Positions 9,361 to 17,838 are shown, numbered from the stretch's first letter. The stretch is 64,000 nucleotides of DNA from Methanolacinia petrolearia DSM 11571 (GCF_000147875.1 NC_014507.1:806001-870000), one strand, 5' to 3'. Program-made: numbers and translations. Notes: a model not told the origin generated them from the letters alone.

Positions 9361-9712
9361 TTCTCCGCCTGATCTAAGTGGATATCAAAAGCAGTTTTCA
9401 CTTATTTTGACAACACCTCAGGGGATAGACGAGTATCTCCTGAGTGGAGAGACGCGGTAAATTCATGGCGTGTACGGAATGGAATATTGTAAAAAAACGT
9501 TAATGAAACAAAGGTTTCATGCACTGTTTTATGTAAATCACAACGTGATTTGCCTAAAAAACTAAATTCAACAGCTCGGGACCCTTGCCGGTCCCCTGGG
9601 CAGGGGCCGTCCGGCGGCCTGGCCGCCGGTGCCGGGGTTGCCCTAATAAGATCTGAACGTATGCTACCCCTAAATTATTTACCCGCATGAGACAGCGAAG
9701 AACCATCTGATT
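9361..9712. other. Gene-free region with a run of four hairpins
   Basis: No gene is seen in this 352-bp stretch between convergent genes. It contains successive inverted repeats: TGAAAC/GTTTCA (9514-9529), AAATCAC/GTGATTT (9535-9551), GGGACC/GGTCCC (9578-9595), with an overlapping CCCCT/AGGGG alternative (9593-9606), and a perfect 8-bp CCGGCGGC-CTG-GCCGCCGG (9611-9629). The last part is strongly GC-rich in an otherwise AT-rich spacer, like the region at 2.3-2.7 kb. It may be a bidirectional terminator, REP-like DNA or a small structured RNA. Confidence 0.5.
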
Positions 9713-11980
9713 TTATAGTAAGGCGGATTCATCCCCCTTCTTTTTTCCTAATAAACCGTACACCCATTTGTCCGCATCTCTGCATCTCATATAAAGCAGT
9801 GAAATTATCGCGGGCATTACAATTATTCCGCCGACGAGCGAGAAGAAGATTGTTATTACCGTAGTCTCCCCGAACATCTTTATGACATTGAAGTCGGACA
9901 GGATCAGCGAGGAAAAGCCGAGGAGAGTCGTCGCACCGGAGATTGTGATCGCCGATCCTATCTTTTCGACCCCCCTCCGGATGGCTGTGAAGAATTCTTC
10001 GCCTGCATTCAGCTCCTCTTCAAATCGCTCCGTTACGAGGATGGTATATTCCATTGCGATCCCGATGGTCATCGATCCCAGGCATGCAGTTAACGGAGTA
10101 TACTCAATATTCAGGATGTACATGATCAGGGTATTCCACCCTAGGATCATTGCAATGGGAATCACAGGGAGCAGCGAGGAAAACCTCCTGTATACAAGTA
10201 TCAGGAATACAAGGATCATTCCGAAACCGAGTGCCGTCATATGATTTTTTGTTACACCGAGATTTTCAACAAGATCTCCTGTTATCTGGGACATTCCCGT
10301 GGGCATGGCAGAAATTCCCGCAGGCGGGTCTATCCATGTTATGTCCTTTCTGATAGATTTGACAAGTTCATTCTTCTCCATGTTGCTGAGCTCTTCGGTT
10401 TCAAATTCAATGACCGTGGTCATATCCCCTTCAAGGAATACCGATTTTTCGTCTTCAGGAATTTTTTGCAATATGAGTTTAGTTTCATAGTCTGTTTTTG
10501 GGATCTCGCCGTTGTTATATTTCTTTACGAGTTCGGCCAGGCTTTTTATTCCTGTGATCTCCTCGTGCGTATTGTCTGCATATTTGCCAAACTCGTCGAT
10601 CCATCCTAAAACTTCATGAGAGGTGAGCCTGTCTCCTTCGACCATTACGGTAAAAGTGCTTGTTTCCCCGACAATGCTCTTTACGTTGTCAAGATCGATT
10701 TTTGCCGGCAGATCCTGCGGTATGAATGTATTTGTATCAACGTTTGTCTGCACCTTGTCGTCCAGTTGCATCCCGATAACGGCGGCCGACGCTAATATTA
10801 GAATTAGCGGAACAGGATTTTTTGCGACAGCCCCTGCAAATTTTCCAAGAAAAGTGCTGTATTTTTTCATGAATCCCGATTCTGCCCTTTTGCATGTTTT
10901 TGGTCTGTAGCCGGTGATCCTGAAAGTCAGGGGGACGATTATCAGCGCCGTAAAAAAACTTGCTATGACCCCGATTATACATACCGATCCAAATTGAGAT
11001 ATCATCGGAATCGGTGATGAGAGCAAAGCCAGGAATCCGAGACATGTCGTGCACATCGCGATTAGAACAACAGGTCCGGCTTTGATGAGCGTGGAATATA
11101 TTGCTTCCCCGACGCTTTTATCCCGGACTTCGTCATTGAATCTTGCATGAAACTGGATGCCGTAATCGATACCTAGTCCGATAATCACAGGAAAGGAGCC
11201 TATTACCGGCATACTGATGGATATATCCAGCAGACCGGTAATTCCGAATGTCACGATGACCCCTGTTGAAATTATCACGACGGGCAGCATCCTGTACCTG
11301 ACATATGAAAAGAGGAACGCGATGGAGACAAGCATCAGCAGAAGTGTTGCAGATATCAGGGTTTTCATCTCGCCCTGCATCGCGGACTGGAGATCTATGT
11401 TGTAAGCCGGTTCGCCTGAAACTTTTATTGAAAGTCCGGGAGGAGGATTGGAGTTTTCAATAACAGTCCCTACATTTTTCAGTGCGTTGGCTTCTTCGCT
11501 GTCGCTTAGTTCCCCGTCAAATGTGACTGCGATAAGCGTGATCAGCTGTGACTGTGAGAAGTATGCCTTTTGCTCCTCGGGAATTTTCTCTAAAATTAAA
11601 TCGGTTTCAGCTTTTGAAGAAGGGAGACGGCCGCTGTTGTATGCTTTTAAAATTTCTGTGATTCCGCTGACCGATTTTACGGATTTTTCGTTTTTGAGAT
11701 CAAAGGTGAGCGTGTCAAGATATTCGAGGTTTTCAATGGAGAGTAAATCGTCTCCCTGTACGATCAGGACAATCGTTTCCGAACCGAATAGTTCGTTGTA
11801 GTTTTCCATATGGCGTCCGTCCTGCGAATCCTCCCACACGAATGTGTCGTATCCCGTACTTTTGAAGTTTAAATTCTGGAGGCCGGTGAGCGATATCAGG
11901 ATTACTGCCACGAGAATTCCTGCGACTATTCCGGGATGGCGGTTGATGGCATCTGCCAGAACTCCGAAGGGAGAATTCAA
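9713..11980 (-). CDS. RND-superfamily exporter (HAE3/MMPL type)
   Basis: A 755-residue integral membrane protein with the two-fold RND layout: TM1 (about 15-33), a large outer loop (about 45-200), five TMs (about 205-350), a repeat break with TM7 (about 383-400), a second outer loop, and five more TMs (about 575-745). The 'GIGIDYGIQFHARF'-like stretch (VIIGLGIDYGIQFHARFNDE) and its twin (MTIGIAMEYTILVTERFEEE) are the paired TM4/TM10 motifs of proton-driven hydrophobe exporters. The family exports lipids, hopanoid-like or hydrophobic compounds. Its start overlaps the upstream small gene by 4 bp, and the locus faces a TetR regulator across three operator copies, so it is probably a drug- or lipid-responsive efflux unit. 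Confidence 0.93.
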   Translation of the reverse strand: MNSPFGVLADAINRHPGIVAGILVAVILISLTGLQNLNFKSTGYDTFVWEDSQDGRHMENYNELFGSETIVLIVQGDDLLSIENLEYLDTLTFDLKNEKSVKSVSGITEILKAYNSGRLPSSKAETDLILEKIPEEQKAYFSQSQLITLIAVTFDGELSDSEEANALKNVGTVIENSNPPPGLSIKVSGEPAYNIDLQSAMQGEMKTLISATLLLMLVSIAFLFSYVRYRMLPVVIISTGVIVTFGITGLLDISISMPVIGSFPVIIGLGIDYGIQFHARFNDEVRDKSVGEAIYSTLIKAGPVVLIAMCTTCLGFLALLSSPIPMISQFGSVCIIGVIASFFTALIIVPLTFRITGYRPKTCKRAESGFMKKYSTFLGKFAGAVAKNPVPLILILASAAVIGMQLDDKVQTNVDTNTFIPQDLPAKIDLDNVKSIVGETSTFTVMVEGDRLTSHEVLGWIDEFGKYADNTHEEITGIKSLAELVKKYNNGEIPKTDYETKLILQKIPEDEKSVFLEGDMTTVIEFETEELSNMEKNELVKSIRKDITWIDPPAGISAMPTGMSQITGDLVENLGVTKNHMTALGFGMILVFLILVYRRFSSLLPVIPIAMILGWNTLIMYILNIEYTPLTACLGSMTIGIAMEYTILVTERFEEELNAGEEFFTAIRRGVEKIGSAITISGATTLLGFSSLILSDFNVIKMFGETTVITIFFSLVGGIIVMPAIISLLYMRCRDADKWVYGLLGKKKGDESALL

Positions 11981-12222
11981 AGTTCCCCTCCATTAGTGTA
12001 GGCCAGATGGAGCATCTCAACCAGTATTTTCTCAAGCGCCGTCGGTTTGGCTGCCTTCATCTCGGTCCATAACAGCCCTGTTTCATACTCCGAATCGTCC
12101 TTCCCGGCCAGTTCGCTTATCGTGATGCCGCAGTAGTCTTCCACTATACGGTCTAATGACGAATTTTGAATATTTAAATTACCTGCAAAGCCAGAATCCC
12201 CGGAAGATAACACGTGTGTCAT
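11977..12222 (-). CDS. Small hypothetical protein translationally coupled to the RND exporter
   Basis: An 81-residue soluble protein with no recognised family. Its stop overlaps the exporter start in an ATGA arrangement, indicating translational coupling. It is mostly helical with an acidic centre (ELAGKDDSEYETGLLWTEMKAAKP) and ends LVEMLHLAYTNGGEL. The only good ATG (12222) lies right beside operator copy 1, so the transcript start must be very close or the mRNA leaderless. It may be an accessory or sensing partner; this is inference from position only. Confidence 0.6.
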   Translation of the reverse strand: MTHVLSSGDSGFAGNLNIQNSSLDRIVEDYCGITISELAGKDDSEYETGLLWTEMKAAKPTALEKILVEMLHLAYTNGGEL

Positions 12223-12275
12223 TATAATGACGTGTATGTCATGATTGTAAATAAATTATACTGACGCGTGTGTCG
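12208..12275. promoter_or_regulatory. Three copies of a 14-bp TetR-type operator
   Basis: Three imperfect palindromes lie in the divergent promoter: TAACACGTGTGTCA (12208-12221), TGACGTGTATGTCA (12228-12241) and TGACGCGTGTGTCG (12262-12275). They share TGAC-N6-GTCA half-sites and a GTGT/GTAT core, with starts 20 and 34 bp apart (about two and three helix turns). They sit between the exporter operon and the TetR gene, so the regulator probably represses both. The match of half-sites is direct observation; binding is inference. Confidence 0.72.
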
Positions 12276-12315
12276 GTTTTTTATAATTTCCAGACAAAGT
12301 TAGATTCGAGTAATC

Positions 12316-12900
12316 ATGCCCAAAGTGATGCCTGAATATAAAGAGGAAGTCAGAAAGAAGATAGTTCGCGCCGCTCTTGAGATAGGGGGAGAGAAAGGCC
12401 TTTCGGATATAAGGATGGAGGATGTCGCCGTGAGAGTCGGGATCTCGAGGGCGACGCTCTATCTTTATTTCAGGAATCGCGAGGAACTGATCGCGGAGGG
12501 CAACAAGGCATTCTGTGAAGATGTATCCAAAATGTTTTCTGAGGCGTTTGAGAAAGAATGCTGCAATGACGTTTTTTTGGCGATGTTTGACAATTTCCTT
12601 TTCCCCGGAGGTAGTTCAGGTAATAATATCGCCGTTGAAATGTTTGCCGCGTCCGTAAAGGACGAACAGATAAGGGATATTCTCTATGATACTTATTACA
12701 GCATGAGGAGTATTATCTCGGAATTTATCAGCGAACAGGAAAAAAAAGGAACGATTCCTAAAGAAGTTGATCCTGATCTTGCTGCAAAAATAATTCAGGC
12801 TGTTGCTCTTGGAATAAAAATGGGCTCGATTGTTGGCCTTGAGAGTGAAGAGGCAAGGAAGATCTGGCAGGCATCAATTGAAAGAGTGCTTTCCTATTGA
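12316..12900 (+). CDS. TetR/AcrR family transcriptional regulator
   Basis: A 194-residue protein with a classic TetR N-terminus: KIVRAALEIGGEKGLSDIRMEDVAVRVGISRATLYLYFRNREELIAE (about 14-60) is the helix-turn-helix with the conserved 'ATLYLYF' recognition helix. The C-terminal helical domain (about 70-194) would bind a ligand and dimerise. It is transcribed away from the RND exporter with the three operator copies between, the usual layout for an efflux repressor that releases DNA on binding the pump substrate. Confidence 0.93.
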   Translation: MPKVMPEYKEEVRKKIVRAALEIGGEKGLSDIRMEDVAVRVGISRATLYLYFRNREELIAEGNKAFCEDVSKMFSEAFEKECCNDVFLAMFDNFLFPGGSSGNNIAVEMFAASVKDEQIRDILYDTYYSMRSIISEFISEQEKKGTIPKEVDPDLAAKIIQAVALGIKMGSIVGLESEEARKIWQASIERVLSY

Positions 12901-12936
12901 TGCCATGAATTTAAAAAAAATCTTTGTTAATATTAA

Positions 12937-14640
12937 TCAGGCCGTCTCGATCTCCGCTTCTTTCTCAAGACCAAGTTCCTTTATCGAGATCTCCTGCATC
13001 TCATGTTTCCTGATCTTTCCTGCAACCGTCATAGGGAAGTCGTCGACGAATTTATAATATCTCGGGATCTTGTATCTCGCGATCTTTCCGTTGCAGAACT
13101 CTTTGATCTCGTCTCCGGTCAACTGCTGGTTGTCCTTCACCTTGACCCACGCCATGAGTTCCTCGCCGTACTTCTCGTCGGGAACTCCGATGATGTAGAC
13201 GTCCTCGATCTTCGGGTTGGTGTGGAGGAACTCCTCTATCTCACGCGGGTAGATATTCTCCCCTCCGCGGATGACCATCTCCTTGAGCCTTCCGACGATA
13301 CGGAAATATCCGTCGTCGTCCATGATCCCGAGGTCGCCGGTATGGTTCCAGCGGTCCGAGTCTATGGTCTGCCTGGTTGCACTCGGGTTGTTGTAATAAC
13401 ACTTCATCACCACGTAACCGCGTGCACAGATCTCGCCCGGTTCACCGCGGGAGACGATCTTCTGCGTCACCGGGTCGACGATCTTGAGTTCGACATGCGG
13501 GAAGACTCTTCCAACTGTAGCTACTCTCTTTTCAAGGGGGTCGTTGGTTGTAGTCATGGTTACGCCCGGCGAAGTCTCGGTCTGGCCGTAGACGATGACG
13601 ATGTCGGTCATGTGCATCTTTTGGTTTACCGCACGCATGACCTCGATCGGGCAGGGCGATCCTGCCATGATGCCGGTCCTAAGAGTATCATACCTGTATT
13701 TGTTGAAGTTCGGGTGCTTGAGCTCGGCGATGAACATCGTCGGAACGCCATGGACAGCCGTGCATTTCTCCTCGTCGATCGTCTTCAGCACCGTCTCCGC
13801 GTCGAAGGCGGGGGAAGGGAGGACCATCGTGGAGCCGTGCGTGACGCAGGCGAAGTTCGAGAGGACCATCCCGAAGCAGTGGTAGAACGGGACCGGGATG
13901 CAGAGCCTGTCCTTCTCGGTGAACTTCATTCCGTTTCCGATCGTATAGCCGTTGTTCACTACATTGTGGTGGGTAAGGACGACGCCCTTCGGGTACCCTG
14001 TCGTTCCGCTCGTATACTGGATGTTGATCGGGTCGTCGAATGTCAGGTGCATTTCGCGCTCTTTGAGTTCGTCTCTGCTGATGTTTGCACCCTTGCCCAT
14101 GAACTCGTTCCACGTGTACATACCGTTGTATGGAACGTCCCCCATGAAGACGACGTTTCTTAAGAAAGGATACTTCTCGGTGCTGATCTTCTTTCCCGGC
14201 CTTGCCTCCACTGCTTCCGGGCACGCCTCGTAGAACATTCCCACGTAATCGGAAGTCTTGAATCTTCCCTGGAGGAATATTGTGTGGATCTCGGCCTGCT
14301 TTAAGGCGTATTCGAGTTCGAACGTCCTGTAGGCCGGGTTGATGTTCACCATTATCGCGCCGCATTTCGCGGTTGCAAACTGCAGAAGCGTCCATTCGGC
14401 GTAGTTCATCGCCCATATGGCGACCCTGTCGCCTTTGTTGACGTCGAGAGCCATCAGGCTGCATGCAATATCCTCAACCTTTTCCAGAAATTCCCTGTAA
14501 GTCCATCTGATATTTTGTTGAACGGAGACCAGCGCTTCATTATCCGGATAAGTTGCGCATATTCTCTCCAGCATCTCGCCGACGGTCTCACCGATGAGGG
14601 GTTCGCTGGATGTTCCGCTTGCGTAGCTTATCATAGCCAT
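12937..14640 (-). CDS. AMP-forming acyl-CoA synthetase
   Basis: A 567-residue ANL-superfamily enzyme that activates a carboxylic (probably medium or long-chain fatty) acid to the acyl-AMP and then the CoA thioester. Motifs: P-loop INIQYTSGTTGYPKGVVLTHHN, adenine-site VVYGQTETSPG, GDLGIMDDDGYFRIVGRLKEMVIRGGENIYPREIEE, and the C-terminal catalytic Lys in VAGKIRKHEM. Closest in memory to FadD-like ligases annotated for fatty acids. Acyl-CoA metabolism is unusual for hydrogenotrophic methanogens; use in acetate/fatty-acid assimilation or lipid remodelling is possible. It is convergent with the TetR gene. ATG 14634 is an in-frame alternative start. Confidence 0.92.
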   Translation of the reverse strand: MAMISYASGTSSEPLIGETVGEMLERICATYPDNEALVSVQQNIRWTYREFLEKVEDIACSLMALDVNKGDRVAIWAMNYAEWTLLQFATAKCGAIMVNINPAYRTFELEYALKQAEIHTIFLQGRFKTSDYVGMFYEACPEAVEARPGKKISTEKYPFLRNVVFMGDVPYNGMYTWNEFMGKGANISRDELKEREMHLTFDDPINIQYTSGTTGYPKGVVLTHHNVVNNGYTIGNGMKFTEKDRLCIPVPFYHCFGMVLSNFACVTHGSTMVLPSPAFDAETVLKTIDEEKCTAVHGVPTMFIAELKHPNFNKYRYDTLRTGIMAGSPCPIEVMRAVNQKMHMTDIVIVYGQTETSPGVTMTTTNDPLEKRVATVGRVFPHVELKIVDPVTQKIVSRGEPGEICARGYVVMKCYYNNPSATRQTIDSDRWNHTGDLGIMDDDGYFRIVGRLKEMVIRGGENIYPREIEEFLHTNPKIEDVYIIGVPDEKYGEELMAWVKVKDNQQLTGDEIKEFCNGKIARYKIPRYYKFVDDFPMTVAGKIRKHEMQEISIKELGLEKEAEIETA

Positions 14641-14755
14641 ATCCGGAAATGTTGAATTTATAACGAAATATATTTGATGTGGATTGCAGATTTATAAATC
14701 CGGGTTAAAACCAAATAATTAAATTAGAATATGACCTTATATTGATGGCTTAACC

Positions 14756-14947
14756 GGGGTCGTGGCCTAGTCCGGCATGGCGACGGGCTCCAGCGGTCTT
14801 TGCGTATGATGAACAATGGGTCTGCTGAAGGGAAACCTAGTGATGATCCGTTGGAGCGCTGATGCAAAACCTTGATTTCTCTTAATCGCGCTCAAACGCA
14901 TGTTCGGAGAGACCCGTCGATCGTGAGTTCAAATCTCACCGACCCCA
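14756..14947 (+). tRNA. tRNA-Trp (CCA anticodon) with an intron
   Basis: Acceptor GGGGTCG pairs with CGACCCC, followed by discriminator A and no encoded CCA. The D stem is GCC/GGC (14765-14767 with 14779-14781); the anticodon stem ACGGG (14783-14787) pairs with CCCGT (14913-14917) across the intron; the T stem is GTGAG/CTCAC. The loop reads C32 T33 C34 C35 A36 G37, so the anticodon is CCA. A 118-nt intron lies after position 37, the canonical archaeal site, and would be removed by the splicing endonuclease from a bulge-helix-bulge. Confidence 0.95.
14794..14911 (+). ncRNA. tRNA-Trp intron acting as box C/D guide RNA
   Basis: The intron has all four boxes in order: C ATGATGA (14806-14812), D' CTGA (14825-14828), C' GTGATGA (14840-14846) and D CTGA (14859-14862). 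The sequence before D pairs with GCTCCA of exon 1, and the fifth base upstream (14854) faces C34. The sequence before D' (GGGTCT) pairs with AGACCC across the exon 2 junction, and its fifth base (14820) faces position 39. This matches the known cis/trans guide of Haloferax pre-tRNA-Trp, which directs 2'-O-methylation at 34 and 39. Here residue 39 is C instead of U. Confidence 0.93.
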
Positions 14948-15029
14948 CTGATTTTTGACATCTACACAAGTGGTGTGAGCATCTATTTTTACCATTAAAA
15001 CAATAATTTAGGCAGGAAGGAAATATTCC

Positions 15030-16226
15030 ATGTATTTGATTGGTGAAGCACTAGAAGGAGAAGGCGCAGAACTTGCGCACATAGATCTTTTAATTGGAGA
15101 CAAGATGGGCCCTGTAGGAATGGCTTTTGCAAACGCAGCATCCCAGCTGGCTCCCGGCCACACTCCGCTTCTTGCGGTAATCAGGCCGAATCTGCTTACA
15201 AAGCCTGCAACGCTCATTATTCCGAAGGTTACCCTGAAGACCGAGGGCCAGGTAAATGCGATGTTCGGAGCGGTTCAGGCTGCAATTGCGAAGGCTGTCG
15301 CAGATTCGTACGAAGAGGGCGTCTTTGAAGGATGCGGATACGACCCCGAGGATATTGTTATTCTTGCAAGTGCATTCCTGCACCCCGAGGCAAGGGACTA
15401 CAACCGTATATACCGCTACAACTACGGGTCGACCAAGCTCGCAATCAAACGTGCGCTTGACATGTTCCCTGACAAGGCGACGCTCATGAACGAGAAGGAT
15501 CGTGCCGGACATGCGGTTATGGGATTCAAGGTCCAGAGGCTCTGGAACCCTCCTTACCTGCAGGTTGCACTTGACCTCGTGGATATGAATGCTGTCAGAA
15601 AGGTTCTCGAAGAAGTCCCGAAGAACGACCATGTTCTTATCGAGGCGGGAACGCCGACTATTAAGCAGTTCGGTCTTGCGGTAATCGACGAGATCAGGAA
15701 GATCCGCCCCGATGCATTCATCATTGCCGACTTAAAGACTCTCGACACCGGAAACCTCGAGGCAAGGATGGCAGCAAACGCATCCGCCGACGCTGTCGTG
15801 GTTTCCGGTCTTGCACCTATATCTACCATCGAGAAGTTCATCCTTGAAGCAAGGAAGACAGGAATCTACTCGATCATCGATATGCTTAACGTTGCAAAAC
15901 CTGCAGATCTTATCAAGGAGCTTGCAAAGAAGGGAGCTGTTCCCGATATCGTCGAGATGCACCGTGCAATCGACACCGAGGGAGACGAATACAACTGGGG
16001 AGATATCCCGGCGATCAAGAAAGCTGCAGGCGGAAAGCTCATTGTCGCAACTGCGGGCGGAATCAGGCAACATGTCGTCCAGACCGCACTCAAGTCGGGC
16101 GCAGACATCGTCGTCGTCGGACGTGCAATCACTGCGAGCAAGAATATCAAGAACGCGGCCGAGCAGTTCATAGAAGAGATCAATAATCCTGAGATCGATC
16201 AGTTCAGGATCATGACCGATTTCTGA
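15030..16226 (+). CDS. fae-hps: Bifunctional formaldehyde-activating enzyme / 3-hexulose-6-phosphate synthase
   Basis: A 398-residue fusion. Residues 1-160 are Fae: EGEGAELAHIDLLIGDK with His17, the catalytic residue in Fae, joining formaldehyde to tetrahydromethanopterin. Residues about 165-398 are HPS of the OMP-decarboxylase fold: LQVALDLVD, ADLKTLDTGNLEARMAANASADAVVVSG, and TAGGIRQHVVQTALKSGADIVVVGRAIT. In archaea the Hps half runs the ribulose-monophosphate route backwards from hexulose phosphate to ribulose 5-phosphate plus formaldehyde, supplying pentoses, and Fae traps the formaldehyde. AGGAAGG precedes the ATG. A strong T-rich terminator follows. Confidence 0.96.
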   Translation: MYLIGEALEGEGAELAHIDLLIGDKMGPVGMAFANAASQLAPGHTPLLAVIRPNLLTKPATLIIPKVTLKTEGQVNAMFGAVQAAIAKAVADSYEEGVFEGCGYDPEDIVILASAFLHPEARDYNRIYRYNYGSTKLAIKRALDMFPDKATLMNEKDRAGHAVMGFKVQRLWNPPYLQVALDLVDMNAVRKVLEEVPKNDHVLIEAGTPTIKQFGLAVIDEIRKIRPDAFIIADLKTLDTGNLEARMAANASADAVVVSGLAPISTIEKFILEARKTGIYSIIDMLNVAKPADLIKELAKKGAVPDIVEMHRAIDTEGDEYNWGDIPAIKKAAGGKLIVATAGGIRQHVVQTALKSGADIVVVGRAITASKNIKNAAEQFIEEINNPEIDQFRIMTDF

Positions 16227-16272
16227 AACTTTTTTTACATCTTTTTTTCGAATCAGTTTTTTTTATTTTTTT
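16227..16272 (+). terminator. Oligo-T terminator after fae-hps
   Basis: Directly after the fae-hps stop come three T-rich tracts within 45 bp (CTTTTTTTAC, CTTTTTTTCG, then a long T run broken by single A). This is the intrinsic archaeal terminator pattern, without a needed hairpin. It separates the core gene from the AT-rich accessory region that follows. Confidence 0.6.
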
Positions 16273-16307
16273 CCTTTTACTGCGGGCGTATGTTTTTGGG
16301 ATGAAAA

Positions 16308-16329
16308 TTGTTCAAGGGCATGGTGAAAG
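16308..16329 (+). repeat. 22-bp dyad repeat, copy 1 (one mismatch)
   Basis: First of five copies of a 22-bp element whose core reads TTCAAGGGCATGGTGAA here; the other four have TTCAAGAGCATGGTGAA. The core is a dyad of TTCAA and GTGAA separated by 7 bp. The AT-rich GAATATTATTATAA follows at once, resembling a BRE/TATA box. No gene starts within 100 bp, so this may be a spare or upstream site for the gene at 16500. Confidence 0.6.
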
Positions 16330-16414
16330 AATATTATTATAACTTCTGCATTTATTCGCGAGATGGGTATGTTTTATATAAAGTTTATCACCGTCAGGCT
16401 GAACAAAGAACTGA

Positions 16415-16436
16415 TTGTTCAAGAGCATGGTGAAAG
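16415..16436 (+). promoter_or_regulatory. 22-bp dyad repeat, copy 2, upstream of a secreted-protein gene
   Basis: Exact copy of the 22-bp element (dyad core 16418-16434), 107 bp after copy 1. TATTTTTCTA follows, a plausible TATA region that would place transcription start about 30-40 bp before ATG 16500. The same element stands before the secreted-protein genes at 18386 and 21763 and the membrane-protein gene at 26169, which suggests a shared operator. Confidence 0.5.
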
Positions 16437-16499
16437 TATTTTTCTACTCATTTTTTCATAGTATCAATTATAGGCCCTCCGGGGTCTATGGTGAAAGCG

Positions 16500-16952
16500 A
16501 TGAAAAAATTTGGAATTTTTCTAATAGTGATAGCTTTGGCTATGCTCGTATCGTGTGCTTCGGCATCAATGGATCTTTTTGATACCAAAAAGATCGACAT
16601 GGGTGGTTATACCGTAACTGTACCGGACGTCACAGGAATTAATTATCCACAGGTCAAGAGTGTTTATGCGACAATTACCCAAGGAGAAACAGACTGGTTC
16701 TCAACAGATATCAGTGGATATTATACACAGTTTCACGTTGATCTTAACTGGGGAGATGTAACTGATTCCTTAAGACTGAAAGTCTATTCTCCAGATGGCT
16801 ATACGTTTGGATATTATTATGACAGTTTCGATGGATCTAACAATGGAAGAATAGAACTGAACATCAACAATAATAATGGCATTGCGGAAGGAACTTGGTA
16901 TTGTGAGGTATATGGATACGATGTCACAGGTACGGAGGACTATACAATATAA
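16500..16952 (+). CDS. Small secreted protein, beta-sandwich type
   Basis: About 150 residues: a signal peptide (MKKFGIFLIVIALAMLVSCASA) and then a mature domain with alternating aromatic/polar strands (WFSTDISGYYTQFHVDLNWGD, LRLKVYSPDGYTFGYYYDSFDG, GTWYCEVYGYDVTG). The pattern 'L.V.SPDG ... G.W...V.G' resembles bacterial/archaeal pre-peptidase C-terminal or proprotein-convertase-like beta domains, which act as carbohydrate- or surface-binding modules; that match is weak. GGTGA at 16490-16494 is well placed for ATG 16500, so I prefer it to ATG 16488. Confidence 0.68.
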   Translation: MKKFGIFLIVIALAMLVSCASASMDLFDTKKIDMGGYTVTVPDVTGINYPQVKSVYATITQGETDWFSTDISGYYTQFHVDLNWGDVTDSLRLKVYSPDGYTFGYYYDSFDGSNNGRIELNINNNNGIAEGTWYCEVYGYDVTGTEDYTI

Positions 16953-17097
16953 TTACACATGGAATATTAGAACAAAAATTTTGCAGGAAGATAACCCCCT
17001 TCCTGATATTTTACTTTAGAATTTTAATTATATTTTTTAAGCTATGAAAAAAAAATGAGGAAGATTATTATATCTGTCTCTCTATGAAAATATTATT

Positions 17098-17838
17098 ATG
17101 AACTTGTGCTTGAAAATACCTTTTTTGATCTTTTTTTTCATAACTTTATGTGTTCATATAGGTTCATGTGAGTATACAGTCACTCCTGGTGGGGATGTGG
17201 GGCAGAATTCATATGCCTCAGGATTTAAAGAATATGTTTCATTTTGGGATCTTCCCCTGTCGATAAAAATCTCCTTTTTTATTGCCCTAATCGGCGGCTT
17301 CTTAGCCGCCATTAAATTTTTCCCGCCACTTGCGGGAAGGATCGGGTCGATTCTCGAAAACAAAAAGAGAAAGGAGATACTGGAGTACATTTGTGAAAAT
17401 CCCGGGAAATGTTTCGAGGAGATCGCATTGGCGATGAATATCAAGCGCAACAGTCTTCGCTATCATATAAAACGCCTCAGCCAGGGAGATTATATCGTCA
17501 TAGAGAATACAGACAATTCAAGGAGAGTCTTTCCTAATCACGGCACTTTCTCCGGACTTGAGAGAAAGATCATCAGCATGAGCCATAATCCCACGCAGCT
17601 GAAGATTCTCGCACTCATAACGAAATATCCGGGCATCAGGAACGTAGACCTGAAAGACGAACTGGGGATTTCAAAAAGCGCAGTTAGCTGGCATGTCGGC
17701 AAAATCAGAAGTGCTGGTCTCCTTTCCTGCCGGAAATCGGGAACTGCAAAGCATTATTATGTAAGATCGGGACTTGAGAAGGTCATCGTCAAAAATCTTC
17801 CCGAAGACCTAAGGGAAAATTATGGATTTTCTGTCTGA
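17098..17838 (+). CDS. Membrane-anchored double winged-helix transcriptional regulator
   Basis: A 246-residue protein with an N-terminal signal-like helix (about 8-24), a short outer segment (25-50), a second TM (about 56-78), and then two cytoplasmic winged helices: one at about 90-145 (KRKEILEYICENPGKCFEEIALAMNIKRNSLRYHIKRL) and one at about 160-235 (QLKILALITKYPGIRNVDLKDELGISKSAVSWHVGKI). Such one-component regulators can pass an outside signal straight to DNA. It lies among the 22-bp dyad sites and is the natural candidate to bind them. Its 3' part is duplicated at 20.9 kb. Confidence 0.83.
   Translation: MNLCLKIPFLIFFFITLCVHIGSCEYTVTPGGDVGQNSYASGFKEYVSFWDLPLSIKISFFIALIGGFLAAIKFFPPLAGRIGSILENKKRKEILEYICENPGKCFEEIALAMNIKRNSLRYHIKRLSQGDYIVIENTDNSRRVFPNHGTFSGLERKIISMSHNPTQLKILALITKYPGIRNVDLKDELGISKSAVSWHVGKIRSAGLLSCRKSGTAKHYYVRSGLEKVIVKNLPEDLRENYGFSV

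Noticed and set aside
13003-14163. A 386-codon plus-strand frame opposite the acyl-CoA synthetase
   Set aside because: Same reason: antisense shadow, no ribosome site, low-complexity Val/Asp/Arg composition.
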